This document shows, piece after piece, positions 53,441-62,488 of a stretch of DNA of 64,000 nucleotides. The notes under the pieces are model-generated. The model did no database searches, was not told the origin of the DNA, and was given only the letters and a program-made list of their open reading frames with translations. Numbering within the stretch: position 1 is the first letter of the stretch; every line of letters begins with the position of its first letter. The position numbers and the translations under genes were made by a program. The DNA comes from Thiolapillus brandeum (lineage in GTDB: Bacteria > Pseudomonadota > Gammaproteobacteria > Chromatiales > Chromatiaceae). The stretch is from assembly GCF_000828615.1 (NCBI RefSeq), contig NZ_AP012273.1, positions 2,232,001-2,296,000 on the forward strand. Reading direction: 5' to 3'.

Positions 53441-54621
53441 CAGCGGTTCCTCCTGGCGCGTTCACGATCACGCTGCACTTCCTGGCGGCGGTCCCGGGCA
53501 TCCTTGAGTTTGCGGGATGCGGACTCGGCCTCCAGGCTTTCATAGCCAGGCAACTGGGCTGCCGGTACTGGCGTGCGGGTACTGCCCGGCTGCACCAGTT
53601 TGTCCAGGGGCAGATAGGTCAGGGTATTGCTACCCTCCTTCACGTCCAGCAACACCTTGCCGGTATCCGCCAGCACCTGCTGCATGGTATCCAGGTAGAG
53701 GCGTTCGCGGGTGACTTCCGGCGCCTTTTGATACTCGCCCAGCAGGGCGAGGAAACGCTTGGTCTCACCCTGGGCCTCGGAAACCACCTTGAAGGCGTAG
53801 GCCTTGGCATCCTCCACCTGACGGGCCGCCGCACCCCGGGCACGGGGAACGATATCGTTGGCATAGGCGTCGGCCTGATTCTGCACCCGCTCCTTGTCGG
53901 CCATGGCGCGGGTGGCGTCATCAAAGGCTTCTTTGACTTCTTCCGGCGGATTGGCATCCTGGATGTTGACATTGGTCACCACCAGGCCGGTCTTGTAGGT
54001 ATTCAGCAGTTCCTGGGTGTTCTGCTTGACCATGGCGGCCACCGCAGAACGGTTCTGGGTGATGATCTCATCCAGGGTGCTCTTGCCCGTCACTTCGCGC
54101 AACGCAGATTCCACGGCGCTGTAGATGGTTTTCACGGGATCGGCATCCTGGAAAAGGAAATTGGCCGCGTCCTGAATCCGAAACTGCACCGTCAGCGTGA
54201 CATCGACGATATTTTCATCCTTGGTCAGCATCTGGGCCCGGTGACCAAACTTGTTCACCTGGTCCACGTTTATGATGGTTTTGGTATCGATCAGGGGAAT
54301 CAGGAAATGGGGTCCCGGTGTGGTTACCGAGTGAAAAGCGCCCAGCCGTTGCACCACGGCCCTTTCCGCAGGCTGCACGATGTAGAAGCCCTTGATGCCC
54401 AGCAACACGAGAATCACGATAATGACCAGGGCAATCACCAGCTTGCCACTGCCGGCGGCACCTTTGCCGCCAGGGGTGCGACCGCCACCCTTGCCGCCAA
54501 ACAGGCCACCCATCTTCTTTTGCAGATTCTTTACCACTTCATCGAGATCCGGCGGCCCCTGATCTTTCCCCTTGTCGCTCCAAGGATCTTTATCATCGCC
54601 ACCTGGTTCATTCCAGGCCAT
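53440..54621 (-). CDS. hflK: HflK, subunit of the FtsH modulator complex
   Basis: The 393-residue partner of HflC has a glycine-rich N-terminus (MAWNEPGGDDKDPW, KKMGGLFGGKGGGRTPGGKG), a membrane segment (LVIALVIIVILVLLGIKGFY), the SPFH core (AVVQRLGAFHSVTTPGPHFL) and the conserved NVNIQDANPPEEVKEAFDD. It is first of hflK-hflC, whose transcript probably ends at the terminator at 52515-52540. Confidence 0.95.
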   Translation of the reverse strand: MAWNEPGGDDKDPWSDKGKDQGPPDLDEVVKNLQKKMGGLFGGKGGGRTPGGKGAAGSGKLVIALVIIVILVLLGIKGFYIVQPAERAVVQRLGAFHSVTTPGPHFLIPLIDTKTIINVDQVNKFGHRAQMLTKDENIVDVTLTVQFRIQDAANFLFQDADPVKTIYSAVESALREVTGKSTLDEIITQNRSAVAAMVKQNTQELLNTYKTGLVVTNVNIQDANPPEEVKEAFDDATRAMADKERVQNQADAYANDIVPRARGAAARQVEDAKAYAFKVVSEAQGETKRFLALLGEYQKAPEVTRERLYLDTMQQVLADTGKVLLDVKEGSNTLTYLPLDKLVQPGSTRTPVPAAQLPGYESLEAESASRKLKDARDRRQEVQRDRERARRNR

Positions 54622-54750
54622 GTATCACTCCAGTCTGTTCGGTCTGTTGCCGTTCAGGCGACTGCCTGACCGGTCGAAACACTGATTGTACCAAGTTCGG
54701 GAAAAAGTAACACAAAGGCATCCCTACAGATAAGGTGTCTTATCAGGATG

Positions 54751-54780
54751 TTGAAAAAGCCCTTCCATGGGCTTTTTCAA
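54751..54780. terminator. Bidirectional terminator between hflX and hflK
   Basis: TTGAAAAAGCCC, six bases, GGGCTTTTTCAA is a perfect 12-bp stem with T-runs in both directions, 57 bp after the hflX stop. Confidence 0.8.
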
Positions 54781-54836
54781 CCCGGACATCCTTGTGCGGC
54801 AATCAGGCTGCCGAAAGGGTGTTTTTCAGCAGCCTG

Positions 54837-56123
54837 TTATTCCTTCAGCAACCTGTCCGCCAACCCAGGTTCCTTCTTCAATAGCCGGTTGAAATCCGCA
54901 ACCGTCAGCTCGATTTCCATTTCACAACTGCCGTCATCGAGGCTTTGATGCTGCAACACATGGGCTTTTTCATGCAACAGGGCGCGCAAACGCCCGTCAG
55001 CCGCCTCAAGGTGCACATGGCGTCGCACATGGGCCTGATGGAAACGCTCCTGAAGGGCATCCACCAGCAGATCCATACCCTCGCCAGTCACCGCCGAGCA
55101 CCAGACCCGGATCACCTGTCCCTCTTCATCCCGATCCACGTGGGCCTGGACATCATCGAGAAGATCAATCTTGTTGTACACATCGATACAGGGCACTTCA
55201 TGAGCTCCAATCTGCTGCAGCACATCCGTCACCTCCGCCATATTGTCTGCGCGGCAGTGGCTGGCGGCATCGATGACATGCAGCAGCAGGGAAGCTTCCA
55301 CGGTTTCCTGCAGGGTAGACTTGAAGGCCGCTACCAGTTCGTGGGGCAGCTTGGAGATAAAGCCCACGGTATCGGCCAGAACCAGATTCTCACCTTCGGG
55401 CAGCTTCAGACGCCGCAAGGTGGGATCCAGGGTGGCGAACAGTTGATCCCGGGCATACACATGGGCATGGGTCAGACGATTGAACAGGGTGGACTTGCCG
55501 GCATTGGTATAACCCACCAGGGAAACCGTGGGCACCTCGGCCCGGCGCCGGGCCTTGCGGCCCTGATCCCGCTGACTGTCCACCTTGGATAAACGACGGC
55601 GGATCTGATCGATGCGCTGGTTGAGGAGGCGGCGATCCGTCTCCAGCTGGGTCTCTCCCGGCCCCCGCAGACCGATACCGCCTTTCTGCCGTTCCAGGTG
55701 GGTCCAACCCCGCACCAGCCGCGTGGACAGATGCCGCAGTTGGGCCAGCTCCACCTGCAGCTTGCCTTCAAAAGAGCGGGCGCGCTGGGCAAATATGTCC
55801 AGAATCAGTCCGGAGCGATCCAGCACCCGGCATTGAAACAGGGCTTCAAGGTTGCGTTCCTGACTGGGGGACAGGGCATGATCGAAGATCACCAGTTCTG
55901 CTTCCAGGGACTCGACCAGGGAATGCACTTCCTCCGCCTTGCCTCTGCCAACAAAGTAGCGGGGATCCGGGCTGCGGCGCACACCGGTGACCATTTCCGC
56001 AACCTGGGCACCGGCGGACTCGGCCAGTTCGCGGAATTCCTGCAATTCATCAGGATCAGCTGCACCCTGTTGGGATACATGCACAAGAATGGCCGTCTCT
56101 CCGGCCCGGGGACGTTCAAACAT
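54837..56123 (-). CDS. hflX: GTPase HflX
   Basis: HflX is a ribosome-associated GTPase that splits stalled ribosomes. The 428-residue protein has the N-terminal HflX domain (ERPRAGETAILVHVSQQG, YFVGRGKAEEVHSLVESL), the glycine-rich RQKGGIGLRGPGETQLETDR, and G-domain motifs G1 GYTNAGKSTLFNRLT, G3 DTVGFISKLPHELV and G4 NKIDLLD. The start at 56123 (MFERPRAGE) is preferred, because the upstream in-frame ATG at 56150 is in the loop of the hfq terminator hairpin. Confidence 0.94.
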   Translation of the reverse strand: MFERPRAGETAILVHVSQQGAADPDELQEFRELAESAGAQVAEMVTGVRRSPDPRYFVGRGKAEEVHSLVESLEAELVIFDHALSPSQERNLEALFQCRVLDRSGLILDIFAQRARSFEGKLQVELAQLRHLSTRLVRGWTHLERQKGGIGLRGPGETQLETDRRLLNQRIDQIRRRLSKVDSQRDQGRKARRRAEVPTVSLVGYTNAGKSTLFNRLTHAHVYARDQLFATLDPTLRRLKLPEGENLVLADTVGFISKLPHELVAAFKSTLQETVEASLLLHVIDAASHCRADNMAEVTDVLQQIGAHEVPCIDVYNKIDLLDDVQAHVDRDEEGQVIRVWCSAVTGEGMDLLVDALQERFHQAHVRRHVHLEAADGRLRALLHEKAHVLQHQSLDDGSCEMEIELTVADFNRLLKKEPGLADRLLKE

Positions 56124-56140
56124 CAGAAAACAATGAAAAT

Positions 56141-56161
56141 CCCCCTGCATGACACAGGGGG
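56141..56161 (-). terminator. Hairpin between hfq and hflX
   Basis: CCCCCTG and CAGGGGG (7-bp stem) followed on the minus strand by ATTTTCATTGTTTT, starting 14 bp after the hfq stop. It probably ends part of the hfq transcripts while allowing some read-through to hflX. Confidence 0.65.
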
Positions 56162-56174
56162 ACGAAAGGAAATA

Positions 56175-56429
56175 TCAAAGATTGCCTGGATCGACCTGAT
56201 CCGTATCCTGGGGTGGGGACAGACGCACGTTACGTGCCGGTACGACAGTGGAAATGGCGTGCTTGTAGACCATTTGGCTCACGGTGTTCTTGAGCAATAC
56301 GACAAATTGGTCGAAGGAGTCAATGGTTCCCTGCAGCTTGATACCATTGACCAGGAAAATGGAAACGGGGATACGCTCCTTACGCAAAGCGTTAAGGAAA
56401 GGGTCCTGGAGAGATTGCCCTTTTGACAT
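56175..56429 (-). CDS. hfq: RNA chaperone Hfq
   Basis: The 84-residue protein has the Sm1 motif [20 protein letters not shown], then [20 protein letters not shown], and the Sm2 motif [15 protein letters not shown]. These are near identical to other gammaproteobacterial Hfq proteins. It forms a hexamer that pairs small RNAs with mRNAs. A strong AAAGGAG ribosome binding site precedes the ATG. It follows miaA after a 252-bp gap that contains a likely promoter. Confidence 0.97.
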   Translation of the reverse strand: MSKGQSLQDPFLNALRKERIPVSIFLVNGIKLQGTIDSFDQFVVLLKNTVSQMVYKHAISTVVPARNVRLSPPQDTDQVDPGNL

Positions 56430-56640
56430 GTTATTTTTCTCCTTTCAATCTTGTAATTGTCTGGTAGAACCGGAAAGCCGGTCTGGTAGTTATTGTTTAC
56501 CTGATATTCTGCGGGAGCATCATGCTGAAACCCGGCGAATCAGACAGTATTCCGGGCAGATTAAAAAACAGGGCGAGGTTTTCTCGATCGGTTTTGCTGC
56601 ACCAAAAGCTTTTGTCATTTGTAATACTTATCCTATGTCT

Positions 56641-56668
56641 AATATAACACATGAGGTAATTGGAACAA
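56641..56668 (-). promoter_or_regulatory. Candidate hfq promoter
   Basis: On the minus strand TTGTTC (56668-56663), 16 bp, then TATATT (56646-56641) lies just after the miaA stop and about 210 bp before hfq, which implies a long hfq leader. Confidence 0.4.
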
Positions 56669-56681
56669 TGCCCTTAAAATC

Positions 56682-57623
56682 TCAAAGCAGTCCTTTCTGT
56701 TCAATGACTTTCAGGGCCCTGGATAACAGATCACCTGATTCCTCGTCCAACCAGTTGGCATCCTGTTCGCGCCGCAACCAGGTAAACTGGCGTTTGGCCA
56801 GCTGACGCGTGGCAATTACCCCTCTTTCACACATTTCTTCGTAATTCAGTCTGCCCAGCAGATAGTCAATCATCTGCCGGTAACCGACGGCCCGCATGGA
56901 GGGCCGTTCCGGTGAAAAACCAGGCCGCGCCATGAGTCCTCTGACCTCTTCCTCAAAACCAAGTTCCAGCATTGTCTGGAAACGCCGCTGAATCCTTTCA
57001 TGCAGCACTTCCCGTTCCCGGGGAGCGCGAACCAGCTTGATCACCCGGTAGGGAAGCCGGCTGCCCTGATTCTGTGCCTGCAGCAATGACATGGGCTGAC
57101 CAGTCAACTCAATCACTTCGAGGGCGCGCAAAATCCGTTGGGGATCATTCGCATGGATGCGTCCGGCAGCCACAGGATCCTGTTGCTCCAGCAGGGCATG
57201 CAGGGATGCCATGCCTTCCACATTCATGCGCTGCTGCAAACGTTCCCGCACTTGTGGATCTGATGGAGGCAGTTTCGACAGTCCCTGTTCGAGGGCGCGA
57301 AAGTACAACATGGTGCCCCCCACAAGCAAGGGAATTCGTCCCTTTTCGGTGATTTTTTTCATTTCCTGCAGAGCATCTTCACGAAACCGGGCCGCAGAAT
57401 AGGCATCTTCCGGCTCACAGATGTCCACCAGGGCATGGGGGGCCCTGCGTAAAATCCCGGGTTCGGGTTTGGCCGTGCCAATATCCATGCCCCGGTACAC
57501 CAGGGCGGAATCCACGCTGATGAGATCTACGGGCAGCTCGGCAGCAAGATCCACCGCCAGATCCGTCTTGCCTGCCGCCGTAGGCCCCATGACGAAAATG
57601 GCAGGAGGCAACTGCTGCGTCAT
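56682..57623 (-). CDS. miaA: tRNA dimethylallyltransferase
   Basis: MiaA adds the dimethylallyl group to A37 of UNN-decoding tRNAs. The 313-residue protein has the P-loop VMGPTAAGKTDLAVDLA, SVDSALVYRGMDIGTAKP, LLVGGTMLYFRALEQGLSKL and the late RAVGYRQMIDYLLGR with ATRQLAKRQFTWLRRE. The ATG at 57623 shares a base with the mutL stop (TGATG), so translation is probably coupled. Confidence 0.96.
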   Translation of the reverse strand: MTQQLPPAIFVMGPTAAGKTDLAVDLAAELPVDLISVDSALVYRGMDIGTAKPEPGILRRAPHALVDICEPEDAYSAARFREDALQEMKKITEKGRIPLLVGGTMLYFRALEQGLSKLPPSDPQVRERLQQRMNVEGMASLHALLEQQDPVAAGRIHANDPQRILRALEVIELTGQPMSLLQAQNQGSRLPYRVIKLVRAPREREVLHERIQRRFQTMLELGFEEEVRGLMARPGFSPERPSMRAVGYRQMIDYLLGRLNYEEMCERGVIATRQLAKRQFTWLRREQDANWLDEESGDLLSRALKVIEQKGLL

Positions 57624-59416
57624 CAGCGCCCCCGCAGGAACAACTTGTCCAGCTCCGCCATGGACATGCGCGTCCAGGTGGGCCGGCCATGATTGCACTG
57701 GCCACTGCGCTCGGTGCTTTCGATATCCCGCAGCAGGGCGTTCATTTCCTCCAGGGCCAGGCGCCGGTTGGCCCGCACGCTGCCATGGCAGGCCATGGTG
57801 GACAGGACTTCGTTCATGGCTTCACGCAGGCGTTGACTGCTGCCATGGGTCACCAGGTCGGCCAGCAGATCCCGCACCAGGCTTTCGGCGTCCGCGCCCT
57901 CCAGCAGGGTGGGCATGGCCCGCACTGCCAGGCTGTCCTTGCCCAGGGCATCCAGCTGCATGCCCAGATCGGCAAGAAGATCCCGGTTTTCCAGAGCCAG
58001 CTCCACTTCCCGGGGACTGACCTTGACGGACACGGGCACCAGCAGGGGTTGACTGCGTATGCCCTGACCCTGGACAGCCTGCTTCATGCGCTCATAGGTA
58101 ATACGTTCGTGGGCGGCATGCATATCCACCAGAACCAGGCCTTCCTGATTCTGGGCCAGAATATACACCCCATGCAGCTGGGCCAGGGCATAGCCCAGGG
58201 GAGGCGTGTCAGCTGTAGCTTCCTGGGCAGGCATGGGGGGCGGGGGCGCCGCCCGCCCCTGATCAGCACTTCTGCCAGCAGGAGTCTGCCAGGCAAAGCT
58301 CGGTTGGTAGGCGGAGGAATCCTCCCGGATCCGGGGTGGCTGAAAGGCTGTCCCGGATTGGCTCAGGGGCGGCGCCAGCGCCTCTTCTGCGGGTGACCGG
58401 CCTTCAGGCAGGACGTCTTCCGGCCGGGCATCCGCCAGAACCTGGTGCAGGGTGCGAAACAGGTAGTCATGCACCAGCCGACCTTCCCGGAAGCGTACCT
58501 CGTGCTTGGTGGGATGCACATTCACATCCACCAGCTGGGGACGCAGTTCCAGATAAAGCAGAAAAGCCGGGTGACGCCCGTGGTAGAGCACGTCCTGATA
58601 AGCCTGGCGGATGGCATGGCTCACCAGCTTGTCACGCACCATGCGCCCATTGACAAAGAAATGCTGCATATCAGCCTGGGATCGGGAAAAAGCCGGCAAG
58701 CCTACCCAGCCCCACAGGCGCAAACCCGCGGCCTCATGTTCGAAACGCAGGCTGTTGTCGATGAAGGACTGCCCCAAAAGCGCCGCAATGCGCTTTTCCC
58801 TTTCCACCAGGGAAGCAGCCTGACGGGCGGAGAATATCTGGCGCCCGTTGTGCGCCAGCTTGAACCCCACATCGAAACGCGCCAGGGCCAAACGGCGCAG
58901 AACCTGCTCCAGGTGGCGGAATTCTGTCTTCTCGGTCTTGAGAAACTTGCGCCGGGCCGGAGTATTGTAGAACAGGTCGCGCACTTCCACCGTGGTGCCC
59001 GCAGGATGGGCGGCTGGACGGGGCTGGGCGTCTTCAGCATCGATTTGCCAGGCCTGGTCTGCATCCTGCTCCCGGGAAGTGAGGATCAGGCGCGACACCG
59101 AAGCAATACTGGGCAGCGCCTCACCACGAAACCCCATGCTGGTGATACCTTCCAGGTCGGCCAGGGAAGCCACCTTGCTGGTGGCATGACGGGACAAGGC
59201 CAGGGCCAGGTCATCCCGGGCGATTCCCCGTCCATCATCCCGCACGCGTATGCGCTTTACCCCACCCTGCTGTACTTCCACGTCCACCAGGCCGGCGCCG
59301 GCATCCAGACTGTTTTCCACCAGCTCCTTGATCACGGAAGCCGGACGCTCCACCACCTCGCCGGCAGCGATCTGGTTGACCAGTTGGGAAGGCAGGGAAT
59401 GGATACGGCGGGTCAT
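57623..59416 (-). CDS. mutL: DNA mismatch repair protein MutL
   Basis: The 597-residue protein has N-terminal GHKL motifs ([39 protein letters not shown]). The C-terminal domain has [12 protein letters not shown], a form of the DQHA(x)2E(x)4E endonuclease motif, plus [10 protein letters not shown] and CNHGRPT. It therefore looks like a nicking MutL, as in bacteria without MutH. Start [20 protein letters not shown] at 59416 is the family N-terminus. It is distinct from the GHKL ATPase of the island. Confidence 0.95.
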   Translation of the reverse strand: MTRRIHSLPSQLVNQIAAGEVVERPASVIKELVENSLDAGAGLVDVEVQQGGVKRIRVRDDGRGIARDDLALALSRHATSKVASLADLEGITSMGFRGEALPSIASVSRLILTSREQDADQAWQIDAEDAQPRPAAHPAGTTVEVRDLFYNTPARRKFLKTEKTEFRHLEQVLRRLALARFDVGFKLAHNGRQIFSARQAASLVEREKRIAALLGQSFIDNSLRFEHEAAGLRLWGWVGLPAFSRSQADMQHFFVNGRMVRDKLVSHAIRQAYQDVLYHGRHPAFLLYLELRPQLVDVNVHPTKHEVRFREGRLVHDYLFRTLHQVLADARPEDVLPEGRSPAEEALAPPLSQSGTAFQPPRIREDSSAYQPSFAWQTPAGRSADQGRAAPPPPMPAQEATADTPPLGYALAQLHGVYILAQNQEGLVLVDMHAAHERITYERMKQAVQGQGIRSQPLLVPVSVKVSPREVELALENRDLLADLGMQLDALGKDSLAVRAMPTLLEGADAESLVRDLLADLVTHGSSQRLREAMNEVLSTMACHGSVRANRRLALEEMNALLRDIESTERSGQCNHGRPTWTRMSMAELDKLFLRGR

Positions 59417-59468
59417 GGCGCTATTCTGCCACACAATGCCGGGGCAGGTTGCCTGCGGGTTCAGGCCA

Positions 59469-60764
59469 TCAGTCGAAGACATCCGCAGTGATGTTGTTGA
59501 ACCAGGAATGGGCATACTGCGCTTCCCTGGCGCGCATTCCGGCATCGAACTCCTGGGGCGTGAGTCCTCCGGATCCTTCAACCTTGACGATTCTTCCATC
59601 CCTGTAGGTATAGATAGTGACTGCGGATATGGCATCTCCCGGCGCCAGGGTGCTGTAGCAACTGTTGATCCACGAAGGCCGGGGCGCCTTGCCGCCATTG
59701 AAGTCAGCGACAATGGCCGCAGCACAAACCTTGGCTGTGGTATTGGCCACGTACCCCCCCTTGGGCATGGGGCTGGCCTGGGAGGAATCGCCAATGACAT
59801 GAATTTTCCGCTGTATGGTGGACTCGAAGGTTCTGAAATCCACCGGGCACCAGCCCTGCTCATTGGTCAGCCCTGCAGAAAAAGCGATCCATCCCGCCTT
59901 TTGCGGAGGAATGATATTGATCACATCCCCCTTGAAAGACTCGATATCCGCCTGGATGGTCATGGCTTTGACATCCAGTGACTCGATAGTGCCACCCGCG
60001 GCGCCACTGACCCAGGTGATCATGCTGTCGTCCGTGCCATAGCCGTAGTAGCGCTTCCAGCCATCCAGAAAAAGGTCAAACTTGGAAAATCTGTCCTTGG
60101 GATCAAGAATGATGATCTTGGATCGGGGCTTGTGCCTCTTCAGGTAATGGGCGATCTGGGAAACCCTGTCGTAGGGAGCCGGCGGGCAACGATAGGGATT
60201 GGCAGGTGGCGCGATCAGCACGGTACCGCCATCGCGCATGGCCCGGAGCTGATTTCTCAGAATCAGGGTCTGGGGACCGGCTTTCCAGGCATGAGGGATC
60301 CTCTCTGCCACCCGGGCATCATATCCCTCAATACTATCCCAGCGAAAATCCACGCCTGGAGAAACAATGCAGCGGTCATAGGCAAAGCGTTGACCGCCCT
60401 GGGTTCTGACCACGCGTTTGTCCGGATCGATGCTGGTAGCCCGATCCTGAACCACATGGATGCCATGACCTTTGAGACCGCTGTAACCGAAGCGAATGGA
60501 CTCCATGGAACGCTCGCCTGCCAGGACCTCGTTACTCATGAAGCAGGTATAGTAGTTCGTGTTGGCCTCGATGAGAGTGACATCTATGGATGGATCCATC
60601 ATGCGCAGGTACTTGGCTGCTGTAGCACCTCCGATACCGCCACCGACCACCACTACGGTTTTCCTGGCGCCGCCAATGGCAAAGGGCGCAACACCCGCTA
60701 CGGAAGTGGCGGCCAGCACCGTGCCCCCCAATCCAAGAAACTTTCTGCGTGTCAGTTTGCACAT
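59469..60764 (-). CDS. fccB: Flavocytochrome c sulfide dehydrogenase, flavoprotein subunit
   Basis: FccB is a periplasmic FAD enzyme that oxidises sulfide to sulfur or polysulfide. The 431-residue protein has a Tat-type signal ([19 protein letters not shown]), the FAD-binding [35 protein letters not shown] with a conserved cysteine, [17 protein letters not shown], and the C-terminal FCSD domain with [11 protein letters not shown] and [17 protein letters not shown]. The cytochrome gene lies 2 bp upstream. This is the clearest sign of a sulfur-oxidising lifestyle. Confidence 0.92.
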   Translation of the reverse strand: MCKLTRRKFLGLGGTVLAATSVAGVAPFAIGGARKTVVVVGGGIGGATAAKYLRMMDPSIDVTLIEANTNYYTCFMSNEVLAGERSMESIRFGYSGLKGHGIHVVQDRATSIDPDKRVVRTQGGQRFAYDRCIVSPGVDFRWDSIEGYDARVAERIPHAWKAGPQTLILRNQLRAMRDGGTVLIAPPANPYRCPPAPYDRVSQIAHYLKRHKPRSKIIILDPKDRFSKFDLFLDGWKRYYGYGTDDSMITWVSGAAGGTIESLDVKAMTIQADIESFKGDVINIIPPQKAGWIAFSAGLTNEQGWCPVDFRTFESTIQRKIHVIGDSSQASPMPKGGYVANTTAKVCAAAIVADFNGGKAPRPSWINSCYSTLAPGDAISAVTIYTYRDGRIVKVEGSGGLTPQEFDAGMRAREAQYAHSWFNNITADVFD

Positions 60765-60766
60765 GC

Positions 60767-61363
60767 CTACTTCCTGCTGGCATAGAAGTCGAGTAACTGT
60801 TCGATACCGGCATCACCGGATTTCCGGTGCATTTCTTCCAGTTTCCTTTTCATCTTTTTGGATGAAGGACTCTTTCCAGTACGTATATCATCGAGGGTGT
60901 ACCTCAGGTAAGGCGTCCATTGTCCGGCGAGAATACCCGCATCATCCTCTGCGGAAGCACCGCCTTTCCCGTGGCATTTTTCACAGTACTGGTGGTGCAG
61001 CCGGGCACCCTTTTCAACGTGATCAGGATCAAAAGGCTGGCTTTTGGCCGGCTCGAATCCTTGCCTGGAAAAGAACTCGGCCATTGCCTGAATTTCTGCA
61101 TCGCCATAGCCTCTGGCAATACGCCCCATGATGGTGGAAGCCCGTTCATCGGCCTGGTACTGATGCATGACTTCAACAAAATAATCTCTGGAAGCCCCCG
61201 CCAGGGATGGCGTGGCCGGGCCATTGCTGTTGCCATTGGCGCCATGGCAGCCCGCGCAGGTATACGCAAGCAAAGCCCCACGGGAAATCTCTCCGGCCTG
61301 GGATTGGCCGGGCACAACAGCAACCATCAACGATACCAAACCAAGAACAGGAATCCCCTTCAT
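60767..61363 (-). CDS. fccA: Diheme cytochrome c, FccA-like subunit
   Basis: The 198-residue protein has a signal peptide (KGIPVLGLVSLMVAVVPGQS) and two c-type heme sites, YTCAGCHGANG and YCEKCHGKGG, with distal methionine candidates in each half, as in cytochrome c4/FccA. The ATG at 61363 is preceded by AAGGAG. With 2 bp to fccB it forms the sulfide dehydrogenase operon, donating electrons from FAD to the respiratory chain. Confidence 0.88.
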   Translation of the reverse strand: MKGIPVLGLVSLMVAVVPGQSQAGEISRGALLAYTCAGCHGANGNSNGPATPSLAGASRDYFVEVMHQYQADERASTIMGRIARGYGDAEIQAMAEFFSRQGFEPAKSQPFDPDHVEKGARLHHQYCEKCHGKGGASAEDDAGILAGQWTPYLRYTLDDIRTGKSPSSKKMKRKLEEMHRKSGDAGIEQLLDFYASRK

Positions 61364-61507
61364 GAATTCTCCTTCGGGACACTCGAACAAACCTGCGTTC
61401 CCGCATAAGGTGTTTTTTGTCGGGGCAGGCACAAGTTGAGATTACCACTTTTCCGCCAGCAGGCGTAAAAAATGCCATTCCGGGTTTTACAAGTATCCCG
61501 GGACAAC

Positions 61508-61593
61508 GCCCTGCGCCCGCGGCATACGACCGCCAGGGAAGGCGGAAGGGCCGAAAATGCAGGAGCATTTTTCGGCCCGTACATCCTGTACAT
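61508..61593 (+). repeat. 86-bp direct repeat, copy 1
   Basis: Nearly identical to 61659-61744 (two mismatches seen), 151 bp apart. Each copy contains a long hairpin (GCCGAAAATGC / GCATTTTTCGGC). The 427-bp space between the two cytochrome genes (61364-61790) otherwise shows no gene. Confidence 0.85.
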
Positions 61594-61658
61594 GGCCGCT
61601 CCTGCGCATGACCTCCACGGATGGAGGAAATGCTGGAAATGCCGGGAGCATTTTCAGT

Positions 61659-61744
61659 GCCCTGCGCCCGCGGCATACGACCGCCAGGGAGGGCGGAAGT
61701 GCCGAAAATGCAGGAGCATTTTTCGGCCCGTACATCCTGTACAT
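61659..61744 (+). repeat. 86-bp direct repeat, copy 2
   Basis: Second copy of the repeat at 61508-61593, ending next to the terminator of the downstream-coordinate cytochrome gene. Confidence 0.85.
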
Positions 61745-61767
61745 AAAAAACGCTGCCGAAGCAGCGT
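61745..61767 (-). terminator. Terminator of the second cytochrome gene
   Basis: On the minus strand ACGCTGC, TTCG, GCAGCGT followed by TTTTTT, starting 24 bp after the stop codon at 61791. Confidence 0.85.
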
Positions 61768-61790
61768 CTTTATGGTTTGAAAGTAACGGC

Positions 61791-62396
61791 CTACTGCTGG
61801 CTCGCGTAGAACTCGATCAATGCTTCCACATCACCATCCTTGAGTTTCTTGATCTTCTTCCTCATCTTCTTGGGGACGTTGCGTTCACCACTCACGATCA
61901 GATCCATCTGACGTTTCAGGTAACCACGCCATTGTCCTGCCAGAATCGCGGCATCATCATCCGCATTGGAACCATTGTCTGAATGGCATTTTTCACAACG
62001 TTTCTTGTGTACCTTGGCACCCTTCTTTGCCAGCTTGGCATCAAATTCCTGCTTGTGTGGAATAAACTTCTGAGCAGAATAATGCTCAGCCACTTTCTTG
62101 ACGTTGTCATCAGAAAGTTTCTTGCTGATTTCCAGCATATCGGTTTCTTCACCGTCCTTGGGCTTGTACTTGTCCGCAGGCCGGTCTCCAGACTTGTAAC
62201 TCTCGATGATGTCTTCCAGGGTTACTGCTGAAAATCCGGCGATACTGGGCACCTTGTCATCTTCGCTGTTGCCGTTTTTGCCATGACAGTTGTCGCACTT
62301 GTCCGTCAAATCGCTGGCCTGAACCAGGATCGGCAGCGATACTGCCAGCACCAGGCCGGTCAACATGCTTACCAGGAGCTTTTTGCTGTTCTTCAT
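61791..62396 (-). CDS. Diheme cytochrome c (cytochrome c4-like)
   Basis: The 201-residue protein has a signal peptide (KKLLVSMLTGLVLAVSLPIL) and two heme motifs, DKCDNCHGKNG and RCEKCHSDNG. The layout is the same as the FccA-like protein next to it, including the tail GDVEALIEFYASQQ versus GIEQLLDFYASRK. It looks like a diverged duplicate but has its own terminator. It may be an alternative FccA or an electron acceptor for FccAB. Confidence 0.85.
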   Translation of the reverse strand: MKNSKKLLVSMLTGLVLAVSLPILVQASDLTDKCDNCHGKNGNSEDDKVPSIAGFSAVTLEDIIESYKSGDRPADKYKPKDGEETDMLEISKKLSDDNVKKVAEHYSAQKFIPHKQEFDAKLAKKGAKVHKKRCEKCHSDNGSNADDDAAILAGQWRGYLKRQMDLIVSGERNVPKKMRKKIKKLKDGDVEALIEFYASQQ

Positions 62397-62488
62397 ATAC
62401 TATGCCTCCACCTTTTAAATTCTCCTTTGGAGGGCAGAGTTTACGAAATGCCGGAGGGCATGGCAACAACCCACCTTAATAGGAGACA

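Noticed and set aside
58445-59491. Long plus-strand frame opposite mutL
   Set aside because: Shadow of mutL in the complementary frame; no domain or good ribosome binding site.
61508-61744. CRISPR array
   Set aside because: There are only two long repeats with a single intervening segment and no cas genes; the repeats are much longer than CRISPR repeats.
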